The position numbers and the translations under genes were made by a program. DNA of 13,126 nt from JBDNJM01 sp041687755 (lineage in GTDB: Bacteria > Planctomycetota > UBA1135 > GCA-002686595): NCBI GenBank assembly GCA_041687755.1, contig JBDNJM010000107.1, positions 1-13,126 of the forward strand, given 5' to 3'. The notes below the pieces were generated by a model that searched no databases, was not told the origin of the DNA, and was given only the letters and a program-made list of their open reading frames with translations. This document shows positions 12,969 to 13,126 of the stretch, piece after piece; positions within the stretch are counted from its first letter, which is position 1, and every line of letters starts with the position of its first letter.

Positions 12969-13009
12969 GGCTCTCCTGTCCCTTTAGGCTCTCCTGCCCC
13001 TTTAGTGGG
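12969..13009 (-). repeat. Two tandem copies of the GGGACAGG-type repeat after the right-edge gene
   Basis: Copy 1 (12969-12986) and copy 2 (12987-13009) are head to tail with an 18-bp period and one difference (GTCCC against GCCCC). Copy 2 matches the left-edge repeat (118-140, inverted) at 22 of 23 positions; copy 1 matches its 18-bp core exactly. They begin about 36 nt after the TAA of the right-edge frame, in the same orientation, and lie about 90 bp upstream of the cysteine-rich gene. Confidence 0.72.
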
Positions 13010-13044
13010 CGGGAGAACCCTTGGGTCGGCCCTAATGCAGCTGC

Positions 13045-13126
13045 TTAGGAGTCGTCCGCGGGCGTTCCGGAGGTCCCAGGGGCTGCACAGCCGCAGTCTG
13101 CGACGGGGGGCACCCTCAACGGCCGC
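13045..13126 (-). CDS. Possible C-terminal end of a minus-strand gene (5' truncated by window edge)
   Basis: A minus-strand frame enters from the right edge and ends at TAA 13045-13047. It gives 26 residues, including PLRVPPVADCGCAAPGTSG and ending TPADDS. Codons mostly end in G or C. The acidic, Ser-rich ending and the repeat placed after its stop parallel the left-edge gene. A single short tail cannot be assigned to a family. Confidence 0.35.
   Translation of the reverse strand, partial: RPLRVPPVADCGCAAPGTSGTPADDS

Noticed and set aside
118..13009. The inverted outer repeats as ends of one 12.9-kb transposon
   Set aside because: The interval contains rpsO and pnp, and all copies sit at gene 3' ends in gene orientation, which fits a dispersed repeat better.
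1..13126. CRISPR array, tRNA or rRNA genes, known defence-system genes
   Set aside because: No regularly spaced repeats, no rRNA or tRNA signatures and no recognisable defence proteins were seen on either strand.

Overview
The window is high-GC DNA from a Gram-negative-type bacterium: it encodes an outer-membrane secretin and a lipoprotein-like protein. The architecture would fit a planctomycete-like lineage, but nothing here proves a phylum. Nearly every confident gene lies on the minus strand. The long plus-strand open frames are antisense shadows produced by high GC.

Layout from left to right. (1) The 3' end of a plus-strand gene (3-125) converges on a secretin gene (260-1795, minus), with palindromes between them. 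A small exported protein of unknown family (1879-2298) lies just upstream of the secretin. (2) An 816-bp hairpin-rich gap (2299-3114) carries a near-perfect 38-bp palindrome just after pnp. (3) The conserved rpsO-pnp block (6014-3115, minus) has an unusually long, hairpin-bearing 515-bp spacer, with a candidate rpsO promoter upstream. (4) A lipoprotein-like gene (6468-7277) follows, preceded by the 46-codon tail of another minus-strand reading frame. (5) A complete IS66-type insertion sequence with tnpA, tnpB and tnpC (7450-9822) has 22-bp terminal inverted repeats but no target duplication. It abuts that gene tail on one side and a tyrosine-recombinase C-terminal fragment (9823-10111, plus) on the other, so the junction is a rearrangement scar. 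(6) Two lower-GC minus-strand genes of unknown function follow: a large membrane-anchored beta-rich protein (10249-12201) with G8, G9 and G10 tracts, and a small secreted eight-cysteine protein (12453-12881). (7) The right edge holds a possible 3' gene end (13045-13126) followed by two tandem copies of a repeat that also occurs, in the same orientation relative to the gene, after the gene at the left edge.

The rpsO-pnp block is housekeeping translation and RNA turnover. The secretin pair and the lipoprotein point to envelope functions. The part from about 7.3 kb to the right edge is accessory. The observations most worth following are the IS66 scar joining two truncated genes, the poly-G tracts in the surface-protein candidate (possible phase variation), and the gene-3'-end-associated GGGACAGG repeats. 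No complete new defence or biosynthetic system could be demonstrated from the sequence alone.
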